Shown: positions 1 through 7,674 of the stretch, piece after piece
Numbering within the stretch: the stretch's first letter is position 1
Layout of the letters: each line of letters begins with the position of its first letter
From: Streptomyces natalensis ATCC 27448
Lineage (GTDB): Bacteria; Actinomycetota; Actinomycetes; Streptomycetales; Streptomycetaceae
Direction: 5' to 3'
DNA length: 64,000 nt
Assembly: GCF_000935125.1 (NCBI RefSeq)
Contig: NZ_JRKI01000063.1
Location: forward strand, 248,001 to 312,000
The notes under the pieces: model-generated
Databases searched by the model: none
The model's input: the letters and a program-made list of their open reading frames with translations, nothing else
What the model was told of the DNA's origin: nothing
Made by a program: the position numbers and the translations under genes

Positions 1-1
1 C

Positions 2-310
2 GACACCACCGCCCACTTCGGCGCGGATCCCATGGCCTACCAGCTCGACAAGGAGGGCGAGCTGACCCCGTCCCGTGCCTCGGGCTGGTCCTCGTCCTCC
101 GGTCTGCGCCGTGTCGACGTCGGCAAGACGGCCATGGCCGAGGGCACCTTCACCTGGAGCGACTCCAGCGGCCGCAAGGTCTACGTCCGCAACCTCGCCA
201 TGATCCACAACGGCCGCTACCACCTGGTCCTGGTCATCGGCCCCGACACCGACCGCCGCGAGGTGGACCGCCGCTACGAACAGGCGACGAGCACCTACGA
301 CCCGCGGTGA
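2..310 (+). CDS. C-terminal fragment of an unidentified protein (5' end outside window)
   Basis: An open frame enters from the left edge and stops with TGA at 308-310; about 102 residues are visible. The fragment is polar and beta-rich, with the segments VDVGKTAMAEGTFTWSD and YHLVLVIGPDTD. It has no transmembrane segment and no catalytic motif I can name. The spacing of hydrophobic strands and the closing R-Y-E-Q-A segment resemble the extracytoplasmic tails of some Streptomyces Ser/Thr kinases, but that is a weak impression and not an assignment. An internal ATG at 32 is unlikely to be the true start, because the frame stays open upstream of it. Confidence 0.5.
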   Translation, partial: DTTAHFGADPMAYQLDKEGELTPSRASGWSSSSGLRRVDVGKTAMAEGTFTWSDSSGRKVYVRNLAMIHNGRYHLVLVIGPDTDRREVDRRYEQATSTYDPR

Positions 311-389
311 TGTGCGCACCACGGATGGGCCCTCGCACCCCAGGTGTCCCGCCCGCCCCGAGCGACCCGTGGGGTGACACGATGCCCGT

Positions 390-980
390 ATGACGAGAGA
401 AGCCGGGAACACCGCGCAGGACCGGGCCCAGGACCGGACCCGGACGGCCGCCGACTTCACCACCTGGCCGTCCGCGGCCCCGGTGCACGACGAACTGCTG
501 GCGGCGAAGACCTCGGTGTACGACCCGGCCGGGTTGCGCTGTTCGCAGCCGGTGCCCGAGGCGGAGAGCGCCGAGTACGCGGCGCACTCCTTCACCGTGG
601 ACGGGCGGGAGGTCCGGTTCCGGGCGGCGAAGACCACGCCGACGAAGACCGGCCAGTTCGTCACGGTGTGGAAGCGCCGCGACGGCGGGCCGATCGAGCC
701 GTACGGCATCGAGGACCCCGTCGACCTGTTCGTCATCAGCACGCGCGAGGGGGAGCACGTCGGGCAGTTCGTCTTCCCGTGCGAGGTGCTGGCGGCCCGG
801 GACATCGTCTCGCGCAACGGTTCCGGCGGAAAGCGGGGCATTCGCGTCTACCCGCCGTGGGCGATGACCACCAGCCGCCAGGCCCGCGCCACGCAGAAGT
901 GGCAGGTCGAGCACTTCCTGCCGGTCCCCGCCCCCGCCCCCGCCGACCCAGCCCACACGCGACGGCTCTACCGCGCCTAG
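390..980 (+). CDS. MepB family protein
   Basis: A 196-residue protein with the MepB-family signature spread over its length: VWKRRDGGPIEPYG near residue 90, DPVDLFVI just after it, GQFVFPCEVL near 126 and GKRGIRVYPPWA near 150, followed by a QKWQVEHF block. MepB proteins are small cytosolic proteins; the staphylococcal member lies in the mepRAB multidrug-resistance operon, but no biochemical activity is established. This copy stands alone, with a short spacer to the preceding gene end and a convergent gene downstream. Family assignment is confident; function is unknown. Confidence 0.85.
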   Translation: MTREAGNTAQDRAQDRTRTAADFTTWPSAAPVHDELLAAKTSVYDPAGLRCSQPVPEAESAEYAAHSFTVDGREVRFRAAKTTPTKTGQFVTVWKRRDGGPIEPYGIEDPVDLFVISTREGEHVGQFVFPCEVLAARDIVSRNGSGGKRGIRVYPPWAMTTSRQARATQKWQVEHFLPVPAPAPADPAHTRRLYRA

Positions 981-1060
981 GGGGCGCCGGGCCACGCCCA
1001 GCCCGAGAGACGCCCGGCCTGCGCCATCCCGTACCGCGCCCCCACGCCCCCACGGCAGGG

Positions 1061-2248
1061 CTACCGGCTCAACTCCCGCTCCAACGGCGTCCGGAAGCGG
1101 GGCGTGACCCGTACGTCCCGTACCCACCCCGCCAGCCGCGCCGCCTCGGTCTCCACCGCCGCCGCGGCTTCCCGTCCGCCCTCGTCCGACAGCAGCCGCC
1201 AGGCGATCTCGCCGTCCGGGCGCTGGGCCCAGCCGCCGATGATCCGGCCGTTCCACCACACCGTCGGGCCGATGTTGCCGCTGCGGTCGAAGAGGCGGGG
1301 CACATGACCGGGGTCGAGGTACCAGTCGCGGGACTTCCAGCCCATGGCCGTCGGGTCGAGTGCGGGCAGCAGGGCGGCCCAGGGGTCGGGCGCGGCGACG
1401 GGGGCGAGGTCGTCGGGGAGGGCCAGCCCGGGGCGGCCGTCCTCCAAGGTCACCTCGACGGCATCGGTGGCGGCCACCGCCCGCCGGGTGTCGGTCAGCG
1501 TCCAGCCCGTCCACCACTTGAGGTCCTCGACGGTCGCCGGCCCGTACGCGGCGAGCCAGCGGCGGGCGAGTGCGGCGCGGGCCTCGGCGGGGGGCGGGGC
1601 GGGCAGTTCGGCGAACGGAGTGCCGGGGATCCAGCGGAAGGAACTGCTGGTCCAGCCCCCGCGCGGCCGCCCCCGCCGGATCTTCCCCTCGGCCGCCAGC
1701 ACCCGCAGGATCCGGCTGGAGACGGCGACCGTGGCCTCGTACGGCTTGCCGGGGGACTGCACGATGGTGTCGCGCAGATCGGGCACGTCGACGGCGAGAT
1801 CCGCCGCGGCCGCCTGCCCCCGGGCGGCCAGGGCGGTAAGCGTCTTCGCCTCCACCTCCGCCAGCCGCCGCTCGTCCCAGCCGGGCAGGCCACCGATGAC
1901 CCACCGCGTCATATCGCGCCGCTCCTTGGCGGCGATGGCCCCCGCCGTGGACGAGGCCACCACCGGCGCGAACGCGGCACCGACCGCGAAGAGCGTACGG
2001 CGCATGCACAGCAGACGCACCAGCGAGTGGTCGTCGTAGAGCGCCCGCTCGACCTCCGCGGGATCCGGCACGACCAGCCGCGCACAGGCCGCCAGATGCA
2101 CGGTTGCCGCATCGGTCGCATGCAGCCCGACGACCGCCTCGGCAACGTCTTCGGCCCGGGCCGCTCGGCACCCGGGCGCCAACAAATGCCGCCGCCCTAG
2201 GCGCGCTCGGCGGCCGGCGGTGTCGATCTGGGGGCGGGAGGGGCTCAT
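1061..2248 (-). CDS. Winged-helix DNA-binding domain protein (AlkZ/YcaQ-like family)
   Basis: A 395-residue protein starting ATG at 2248. It matches the HTH_42 winged-helix family that includes the DNA glycosylases AlkZ and YcaQ: an early ATDAATVHLA segment, the RTLFAV block near residue 80, and the C-terminal RDWYLDPGHVPRLFDRSGNIGPTVW-type region followed by a G-R-I-I-G-G-W strand. AlkZ uses a QxQ or related acid/amide motif that I cannot confirm here, so glycosylase activity is open. The start overlaps, as ATGA, the last codon of the ligase remnant upstream, so it was probably translationally coupled to that gene. Confidence 0.75.
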   Translation of the reverse strand: MSPSRPQIDTAGRRARLGRRHLLAPGCRAARAEDVAEAVVGLHATDAATVHLAACARLVVPDPAEVERALYDDHSLVRLLCMRRTLFAVGAAFAPVVASSTAGAIAAKERRDMTRWVIGGLPGWDERRLAEVEAKTLTALAARGQAAAADLAVDVPDLRDTIVQSPGKPYEATVAVSSRILRVLAAEGKIRRGRPRGGWTSSSFRWIPGTPFAELPAPPPAEARAALARRWLAAYGPATVEDLKWWTGWTLTDTRRAVAATDAVEVTLEDGRPGLALPDDLAPVAAPDPWAALLPALDPTAMGWKSRDWYLDPGHVPRLFDRSGNIGPTVWWNGRIIGGWAQRPDGEIAWRLLSDEGGREAAAAVETEAARLAGWVRDVRVTPRFRTPLERELSR

Positions 2249-2749
2249 GGGACGACCGTACGGGGACGGTAGGACGGGCGCCGTCCTACACGCTGAGGCT
2301 GTCCGCACCGCCCCCGCACCGCTCCCGAACCGCCCCCGAACCGCCCCCGCAGCTCCCCCATCAGCACCTTGCCCGGCGTCGCCCCGCGCGGCAGCGCCTC
2401 CACCGCCTCCGGCCGTTCGGGCAGCTTGTGTGGCGCCGGCCCCTGGCCGCGCAGATACGCGGCGGCCTCGGGGAGGTTCAACTCCCGTGCTCCCGGCGGC
2501 TGTTCGGCGACCGCGCGGACCAGCTCGCCCCGCTCCCGGTGCGGCAGGCCGATGACGGCCGTGTCGGTCACGTCCGGGTGGCTGTGAAGGAGGGACTCCA
2601 GCGTCCCGCTCCGCCCTCCGCCGCAGCGCCCCGAAGGTGATCCGCCGCTCGTCCCGCGCGGACTCGGCGCCCTGGATGAGCGCGGGGGCGTCGGGAGTAC
2701 GGGCGGCGCGCCGGGCGACCAGGTCCCGGAGGGTGGTGGTGTCGGGCAT
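2245..2749 (-). pseudogene. Internally deleted AMP-dependent acyl-CoA ligase remnant
   Basis: Reading down from ATG 2749, the first ~45 residues (DLVARRAARTPDAPALI, then RITFGALRRRA) are a normal N-terminus of an adenylate-forming ligase. Without a break, the DNA then continues in another frame with the C-terminal domain: LLHSHPDVTDTAVIGLPHRE, then HKLPERPEAVEALPRG and a terminal GKVL. About 350-400 residues carrying the AMP-binding core (the SGTTxxPKG region) are missing, and the junction near 2590-2625 is frameshifted. The surviving C-terminus resembles the intact ligase at 33.7-35.5 kb. A perfect copy of the regulon palindrome sits 146 bp upstream (2895-2913), so the control site has outlived the gene. 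Confidence 0.8.
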
Positions 2750-2777
2750 GGGGGGCCGGACCTCCTCGGCCGATGCA

Positions 2778-2828
2778 GGTGGAAGGGGCGCGAGGGGCGC
2801 GAGGGGCGCGAGGGGCGTAAGGGGCGGG
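2778..2828. repeat. Short G-rich tandem repeat (GGGGCGCGA units)
   Basis: Four to five imperfect copies of a 9-bp GGGGCGCGA unit lie in the spacer between the ligase remnant and the first FadE gene. There is no coding potential I trust; it looks like slippage-type low-complexity DNA. Confidence 0.7.
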
Positions 2829-2894
2829 CCGTGGCGTGAGTTGTCGGCCGCGGTAGCGGTCGGGGCGTCCGCCGGCTGGCCGACGGAGCCCGCT

Positions 2895-2913
2895 ACCTGA
2901 CGTGACGTCAGGT
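2895..2913. promoter_or_regulatory. Regulon operator site 1 (perfect palindrome)
   Basis: ACCTGACGTGACGTCAGGT is an exact 8+3+8 inverted repeat and the most symmetric of the fifteen sites. It lies upstream of the deleted acyl-CoA ligase on the minus strand. The architecture (17-19 bp, odd 3-bp centre) suits a TetR-family dimer. Confidence 0.8.
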
Positions 2914-2973
2914 CTGAACGGGAGGTCAGAGGCCGCCGCCTTGCCGGTCCAGAGGGCCGAGGGCTAGCCTATT

Positions 2974-2990
2974 TCTGACGACCCATCAGA
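2974..2990. promoter_or_regulatory. Regulon operator site 2
   Basis: TCTGACGACCCATCAGA, one arm mismatch, 57 bp before the first FadE start. With site 1 it brackets the divergent promoter region between the ligase remnant and the FadE operon. Confidence 0.75.
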
Positions 2991-3047
2991 TCCAGATGGT
3001 GTGGCTCCGTTCCCGCCGACACGGGGCACCAGGAGGGCGGTGCGGGT

Positions 3048-4205
3048 ATGGACCTCACGTACACCGAGGAAGAGGAAGCCTTCCGGGCGCGGCTGCGCGC
3101 ATGGCTCGCCAAGGTGCTGCCCACGCTCCCCGCCCGGCCCGCCGCGGCCGACTGGCCCGGTCGGCGGGCGTATGACGCGGCCTGGCAGCGGATGCTGTAC
3201 GACGCCGGGTACGCGGGGCTGCACTGGCCCCGGGACGCCGGGGGGCAGGGTGCCACGCCCACCCAGCACCTGATCTTCCTGGAGGAGACGGAGCTGGCCG
3301 GCGCGCCCTACGTAGGGGCGAATTTTGTGGGGCTGCTGCACGCCGGCCCCACCATCGCCGTCGAGGGCAGCCCCGAGCAACGCGCCCGCTGGCTGCCGCC
3401 GATCCTGCGCGGCGACGAGATCTGGTGCCAGGGCTTCAGCGAACCGGACGCCGGGTCCGACCTGGCGGCGCTGCGGACGAGGGCGGTACGGGACGGGGAT
3501 GCGTACGTCGTCACCGGTTCGAAGATCTGGACCTCGCACGCCGAGGTCGCCGACTGGTGCGAGCTGCTGGTCCGCACCGATCCGGGGGCGCCGCGGCACC
3601 GCGGGATCAGCTGGCTGGCGATGCCGATGGACGCGCCGGGGGTCACCGTGCGGCCGCTGCGCACCCTGGCCGGTTCGACGGAGTTCGCCGAGCTGTTCCT
3701 CGACGAGGTGCGGGTGCCGGTGGGCAACCGGGTCGGGGCGGAGAACGACGGCTGGCGGGTGACGATGGTGACCCTGTCCTTCGAGCGCGGCACCGCCTTC
3801 GTCGGCGAGGTGGTGGCCTGCCGCCGGGTGCTCGGCGCGCTGGCCCGTACGGCGCGGGCCAACGGCCGCTGGGACGATGCGGTGCTACGGCGCGGACTCG
3901 GGCGGCTGAGCGCGGAGTTCACGGCGCTGTGGCGGCTGACCCAGTGGAACGTGAGCGAGGCGCAGCAGTGCGGCGGCGGCGTGCCGGGGGCCGGCGGTTC
4001 GGTCTTCAAGCTGCGCTATTCGCACGCCCGGCAGGAGCTGTACGACGCGGCCGCGGAGGTGCTGGGCGCCGGAGCGCTGGACGCGGACCGGGAGTGGGTC
4101 GCCGGCCGGCTGTCGTCGCTCTCGTACACCATCGCCGCGGGCACCTCCCAGATCCAGCAGAACATCGTCGCCGAGCGCATCCTCGGCCTGCCGAAGGGGC
4201 GGTGA
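3048..4205 (+). CDS. Acyl-CoA dehydrogenase, FadE type (first subunit of a pair)
   Basis: A 385-residue FAD-dependent acyl-CoA dehydrogenase. Visible family motifs are FSEPDAGSD at 130-138 and KIWTS at 159-163 (flavin contact region), the LSFERG segment at 243-248 where isovaleryl-type and steroid-type members carry their catalytic base, and the C-terminal AAGTSQIQQN followed by ILGLPK. The next gene is a second, shorter dehydrogenase only 7 bp away. Such FadE pairs form alpha2beta2 heterotetramers acting on bulky CoA thioesters in actinobacterial steroid side-chain catabolism. That pairing is inferred here; the substrate is unknown. It is controlled by operator site 2. Confidence 0.9.
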   Translation: MDLTYTEEEEAFRARLRAWLAKVLPTLPARPAAADWPGRRAYDAAWQRMLYDAGYAGLHWPRDAGGQGATPTQHLIFLEETELAGAPYVGANFVGLLHAGPTIAVEGSPEQRARWLPPILRGDEIWCQGFSEPDAGSDLAALRTRAVRDGDAYVVTGSKIWTSHAEVADWCELLVRTDPGAPRHRGISWLAMPMDAPGVTVRPLRTLAGSTEFAELFLDEVRVPVGNRVGAENDGWRVTMVTLSFERGTAFVGEVVACRRVLGALARTARANGRWDDAVLRRGLGRLSAEFTALWRLTQWNVSEAQQCGGGVPGAGGSVFKLRYSHARQELYDAAAEVLGAGALDADREWVAGRLSSLSYTIAAGTSQIQQNIVAERILGLPKGR

Positions 4206-4212
4206 GCGACCG

Positions 4213-5259
4213 GTGGACTTCCAACTCGGCCCGGATCAGCGGGCGTTGCGCGACGGGATGCGGGAGCTGCTGGCCGGGCGGTTCGAGCGGGAGCGGCTGC
4301 GGGCGGCGGTCGAGGCGCCCGCGCTGGACCGGGTGCTGTGGCGCGAGCTGGCCGAGGCGGGGTTCTTCGCGCTGCGGCTGCCGGAGGCGGACGGCGGGGT
4401 GGGGCTGGGTCTGCCGGAGGCCGTCCTGCTCATGGAGGAGACCGGCCGGGCTCTGCTGCCGGGCCCCCTGGTCGCCTGCCAGCTCCTGGCCGGAGCGGTG
4501 GACGGGGTCGCGACGGGGGAGCGGATCGTGGCGCTGGCGGAGACGGCGGGCGGTCCGGAACCGGGGGCTGCGCCGGGCCCGCCGCCGGGCGCGGCGACCG
4601 GCCCGGAGCCCGGTCCGGACCCAGGCGCCCCCCTGTGGGAACACCCGGCCGACTGCGACGCGTTGATCATGCTGGGGGGTGCCAAGGGGGCGGATCCGGT
4701 GGACCAGGGGCGCGCGTCCGGGGCGTATCGAAGTGCGGCCGCCGATGTGCTCTGCGCTCCATTTGCTTCAGTTGACCCGCTGACCCCGCTCGCTCGCATA
4801 ACGAACATAGCGCGCAAAACCCCACTGGCTCTCGATGTACCCCGACTGCACCGCGAGGCGGCTCTGCTCACCGCCGCACAGCAACTGGGCAGCGCGGCCC
4901 GTACGGTCGAGATGGCGGTCACGTATGCCCGCGAACGCGAGCAATTCGGCGCACCCATCGGCTCCTTCCAAGCGGTCAAGCATCTGTGCGCACAGATGCT
5001 CGTACGAGCCGAAATCGCCCGAAGTGCGGTGTATGCGGCATCGGTCACGGAGGGTGTTCTCGACGCGACGGCCGCCAAACTGCTCGCCGACGAGGCTGCG
5101 GTGCGTAACGCCCGGGAGTGCCTGCAGGTTCATGGCGGGATGGGGTTCACATGGGAGTCCGATGTGCATCTGCACCTCAAACGCGCCTGGCTGCGCGCCG
5201 CGCGCTGGGGTGGCGCCGCGGCGGCGGAGGAAGCGCTGGCGGCGGGCCTGATCGCCTGA
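4213..5259 (+). CDS. Acyl-CoA dehydrogenase, FadE type (second subunit)
   Basis: A 348-residue partner of the preceding FadE, starting GTG 7 bp after its stop. It keeps the N-terminal helical domain and the flavin/adenine-binding block AREREQFGAPIGSFQAVKH at 239-257. The middle beta-domain is shrunken and replaced by a Pro/Gly/Ala-rich stretch (residues 113-138), and the ERG base motif is not visible. This division of labour, one complete and one reduced subunit, is what heteromeric FadE complexes show. The codons at 4730-4820 are noticeably less G+C-rich than the rest. Confidence 0.85.
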   Translation: MDFQLGPDQRALRDGMRELLAGRFERERLRAAVEAPALDRVLWRELAEAGFFALRLPEADGGVGLGLPEAVLLMEETGRALLPGPLVACQLLAGAVDGVATGERIVALAETAGGPEPGAAPGPPPGAATGPEPGPDPGAPLWEHPADCDALIMLGGAKGADPVDQGRASGAYRSAAADVLCAPFASVDPLTPLARITNIARKTPLALDVPRLHREAALLTAAQQLGSAARTVEMAVTYAREREQFGAPIGSFQAVKHLCAQMLVRAEIARSAVYAASVTEGVLDATAAKLLADEAAVRNARECLQVHGGMGFTWESDVHLHLKRAWLRAARWGGAAAAEEALAAGLIA

Positions 5260-5723
5260 CGGGCGACGGGTCGGCGGGGTGTCCCGTGGGCGGCGATGCC
5301 GGAATCCGGCGCCCCCTGTGCGAAATGTCGGATACCGCACGCACTAGCGGTCACGGAGGGTCGATATCGGGTTGTGTCCTAGGCGTGACTCGTCACAGGC
5401 GGGAGTCGGCGTTCCGCTCGGGTACGCTCCGTTGGGTGCGAGTGGTTTGGTGGCGCAACGTTCGCGGAGCCGTCGGAATGACGGATCCGGGGTACGGACT
5501 GCGCGCCGCTCGCCTCGGGCGGGGGCCCGAGAAACCCCCTTGTTCGACTCCCCGCAAAGTGCGTCGCACAGTATGCAGCATGCATACTCCCTTGCGCTGG
5601 AATATGCCCGAAGCGCTTGTTGGGGTGACTGAACGTCAACCATGCTGTGCCTCACCGGGGTCACGCACCGTGATCCTGTGGAGGCGCGAGGCGATGTTTC
5701 CGCCGGTTCGGATGGTGTGAGCG
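5260..5723. other. Gene-free spacer with a perfect palindrome
   Basis: About 460 bp of lower-G+C DNA with no frame I would call a gene on either strand. It holds a perfect 7+3+7 palindrome, GTATGCAGCATGCATAC, at 5571-5587, about 140 bp before the ATP-binding protein gene. It probably carries that gene's promoter region. Confidence 0.6.
5571..5587. promoter_or_regulatory. Palindromic candidate operator upstream of the HATPase gene
   Basis: GTATGCA-GCA-TGCATAC, exact symmetry over 17 bp, in the spacer before the anti-sigma-type ATPase. Its sequence is unrelated to the CTGACG palindromes, so it would be read by a different regulator. No bound factor is known to me. Confidence 0.4.
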
Positions 5724-6200
5724 GTGCAGGTGCTTCAGGTGCAGTTGGAGGTACGGCCCGACCCCGCAGAGGTGGGGCGAGCCAGGCGATGGGCCCGGTC
5801 GCGGCTGCTGGGGTCCGGCATAGGGGCCGACGAGCCGCTCGCGGAGACGCTGATCCTGCTGATCTCCGAACTCGTCACCAATGCCGTGGTGCACACCGGC
5901 ACGGCCGCCAAGCTGCGGATGTGCTTCACGAGCTCGGGCGCGGTGGTGGGGACCGTGCGGGTCGAAGTGGTGGATGCCAGCGCCCGCCCGCCGCGCCAGC
6001 GGCACGCGGACGGCGACGACACCAACGGCCGCGGCCTGGAGCTGGTCGACGGCCTGGCGGACCGCTGGGGCTGGCAGCAGGAAGGCGCCGGCAAGCGGAT
6101 CTGGTGCGAGGTGGACCGCGGTCAGTCGCTGCTGATGGCGACGGGGGGCGAGCTGGGGGCCTCGTACGAAACCCACTGCGCCCTGCCGCACAGAGCGTAG
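5724..6200 (+). CDS. RsbW-type ATP-binding regulatory protein (HATPase_c_2)
   Basis: A 158-residue cytosolic protein of the anti-sigma-factor / histidine-kinase-like ATPase family that is heavily expanded in Streptomyces. The N box ELVTNAVVH (Asn53, Mg-ATP) and the G2 box GRGLELVD near 102-109 are visible, with a closing GKRIWCEV strand. There is no histidine-kinase dimerisation domain. Such proteins typically bind and inhibit a sigma factor or anti-anti-sigma partner; no partner lies beside it. Start is GTG at 5724; no strong Shine-Dalgarno is seen. Confidence 0.85.
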   Translation: MQVLQVQLEVRPDPAEVGRARRWARSRLLGSGIGADEPLAETLILLISELVTNAVVHTGTAAKLRMCFTSSGAVVGTVRVEVVDASARPPRQRHADGDDTNGRGLELVDGLADRWGWQQEGAGKRIWCEVDRGQSLLMATGGELGASYETHCALPHRA

Positions 6201-6224
6201 CCGTCGCCGGTCGGCGCACGCGGC

Positions 6225-6390
6225 ACGGTGAGCCGTGCCCACGCGAATCGCGCCCCGAATGAACCGTGCCCCAGTGAGTCGTGCCCGAATGAACCGCGTC
6301 CACGTAAATCGCGCCCCAGTGAACCGCGCCCCCGCGAACCGAACCTCAGTAAACCGCGCATCAGTAAATCGGATCCGAGTAAATCGGGTG
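6225..6390. repeat. 15-bp minisatellite, about eleven units
   Basis: Eleven imperfect 15-bp units (type CCAGTGAACCGCGCC) run in phase from 6225 to 6390 with one single-base slip near 6255. Because the period is five codons, the minus strand reads as a pentapeptide-repeat-like series (R-F-T-G-A / R-F-T-D-A / R-F-I-R-A). No ribosome site or continuation outside the array is evident, so it is called a repeat and not a gene. Confidence 0.85.
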
Positions 6391-6622
6391 CAACACAATT
6401 AGTCCAGACCAGGTGTTGACGTGGCGTGCCGGGTTGATCACCCTTGGGTGGAGCGATTCGCCGCGAGGGGACGCCGAGGTCTTGGGGGGAGCCGGGCAGC
6501 CGGTCCGGGGTCTTGGCGAGTGCGGGTCGCGACTCGGAGTCGGGTGGCGGTCCGCGGTGCCGCGCTCGGGGCGCGCAGGGGCGCACCGCCACCTGGCCGG
6601 AGCCGTCGGGCCCGGTACGGCC
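6391..6622. other. Spacer with a CACCCTTGGGTG palindrome
   Basis: Between the minisatellite and the cyclase gene end I see no gene. The exact 12-bp palindrome CACCCTTGGGTG lies at 6439-6450; a sister copy, CACCCAAGGGTG, is at 11920-11931. Both have an ACGTGGCG block nearby. Confidence 0.4.
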
Positions 6623-7549
6623 TCAGAGGATCGCCACGGGTGCCACGGGAGCCCCGGAGGCGCCGACGAACGGCTCGGCCATCGCCGACAGCAGGAAGGT
6701 GAAGCGGTCCGCCGCGGCGCAGGATTCGCTCAGCTCCTCCAGATTCCAGTTCTGGCCTTGGAGCATGCCCATCTCCACCAGATCGAGGGCGTGCACGGGC
6801 AGCCAGAGGTTCTCGATCTCCGGCGGGAAGATCTCAAACGTGAGGGTGTCATTGGCGACGGCGGCCACATCGCGGGCATGGAACCACTCCGGGGTGCGGA
6901 TCGACAGCCCGGGGGAGGGGAAGGCGTACGCCTCCCGGTCGCCCGCGAGGTAGTGCCGGATCTGGCCCGTACGGATCAGCACGATGTCGCCGGAGCGGAC
7001 CGTGGTACGGGCCAACTCCTCGGCGGCGTCGAGGTCTTCGGGAGTGACGGCGTGCCCGCCCGGTAGCCGGTCGGTGCCATGGACGCGGGCGATGTCCAGG
7101 AGGACGCCGCGGGAGACGATCGGCGGGGCCTTTTCGAGGCCGAGCAGGGTGGCGCCGGCGTGCGCGGTGATGCTGTCGGCGGGACGGTCGTTGTAGAGCC
7201 GCCCGGAGTGCGAGACATGGGTCAGGCCGTCCCAGTGGGTGGCGGCCTGGAGGCCCATGGTGACCGCGTCGTCGGAGGTGGCGACCGTATGGGGGCCGAA
7301 GAGCTCCTGGTTGATCGCGGTCATGGTGTGCAGCGGGTTGACCCGGCCGGGGATCATGCCGGTCTGGACGCCGTCGTGCCGGAGGGGGAGGGCGAGGGGT
7401 ATGCGGCGGCCGGTACGGATGCCGGCGGCGGCCGCCCGTACCACCTCGTCGGTGATCAGGTTGAGGGTGCCGATCTCGTCGTCGGCGCCCCAGCGGCCCC
7501 AGTTGTTGACGCGCCGGGCGAGGTCGTGGAACTCCTGCGGCAGGGGCAT
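6623..7549 (-). CDS. Cyclase family protein (metal-dependent hydrolase)
   Basis: A 308-residue member of the cyclase / kynurenine-formamidase-like superfamily. The metal-binding motif appears as HWDGLTH at residues 105-111, the family's variant of HxGTHxDxPxH, and the fold-typical GDIVLIRTG segment lies near 185. Members hydrolyse amides or cyclic esters; the substrate cannot be read from sequence. It diverges from the short-chain dehydrogenase operon across operator site 3 and is probably co-regulated. Start is ATG at 7549. Confidence 0.8.
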   Translation of the reverse strand: MPLPQEFHDLARRVNNWGRWGADDEIGTLNLITDEVVRAAAAGIRTGRRIPLALPLRHDGVQTGMIPGRVNPLHTMTAINQELFGPHTVATSDDAVTMGLQAATHWDGLTHVSHSGRLYNDRPADSITAHAGATLLGLEKAPPIVSRGVLLDIARVHGTDRLPGGHAVTPEDLDAAEELARTTVRSGDIVLIRTGQIRHYLAGDREAYAFPSPGLSIRTPEWFHARDVAAVANDTLTFEIFPPEIENLWLPVHALDLVEMGMLQGQNWNLEELSESCAAADRFTFLLSAMAEPFVGASGAPVAPVAIL

Positions 7550-7638
7550 GACGGACTCCTCAAGGCGGCCGGTCCGGTGCGGGCCGGGACCGGCGTTCGT
7601 ACGCGGGGTCTTGTGTTCGTACCGCGTCTGCTCAAAAA

Positions 7639-7655
7639 TCTAACGGTCCGTCAGA
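7639..7655. promoter_or_regulatory. Regulon operator site 3
   Basis: TCTAACGGTCCGTCAGA, one arm mismatch. It lies 20 bp before the short-chain dehydrogenase start and about 90 bp from the divergent cyclase gene, so one site can serve both directions. Confidence 0.8.
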
Positions 7656-7674
7656 AACTCGGAAGGGGCGCGGC

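Noticed and set aside
6225..6390. CRISPR array
   Set aside because: Units are 15 bp, contiguous and without spacers; no cas genes are in the window.
6228..6419. A plus-strand 63-residue Pro/Ser/Arg repeat protein
   Set aside because: It is produced purely by the 15-bp repeat, has no ribosome site, and ends in unrelated sequence.
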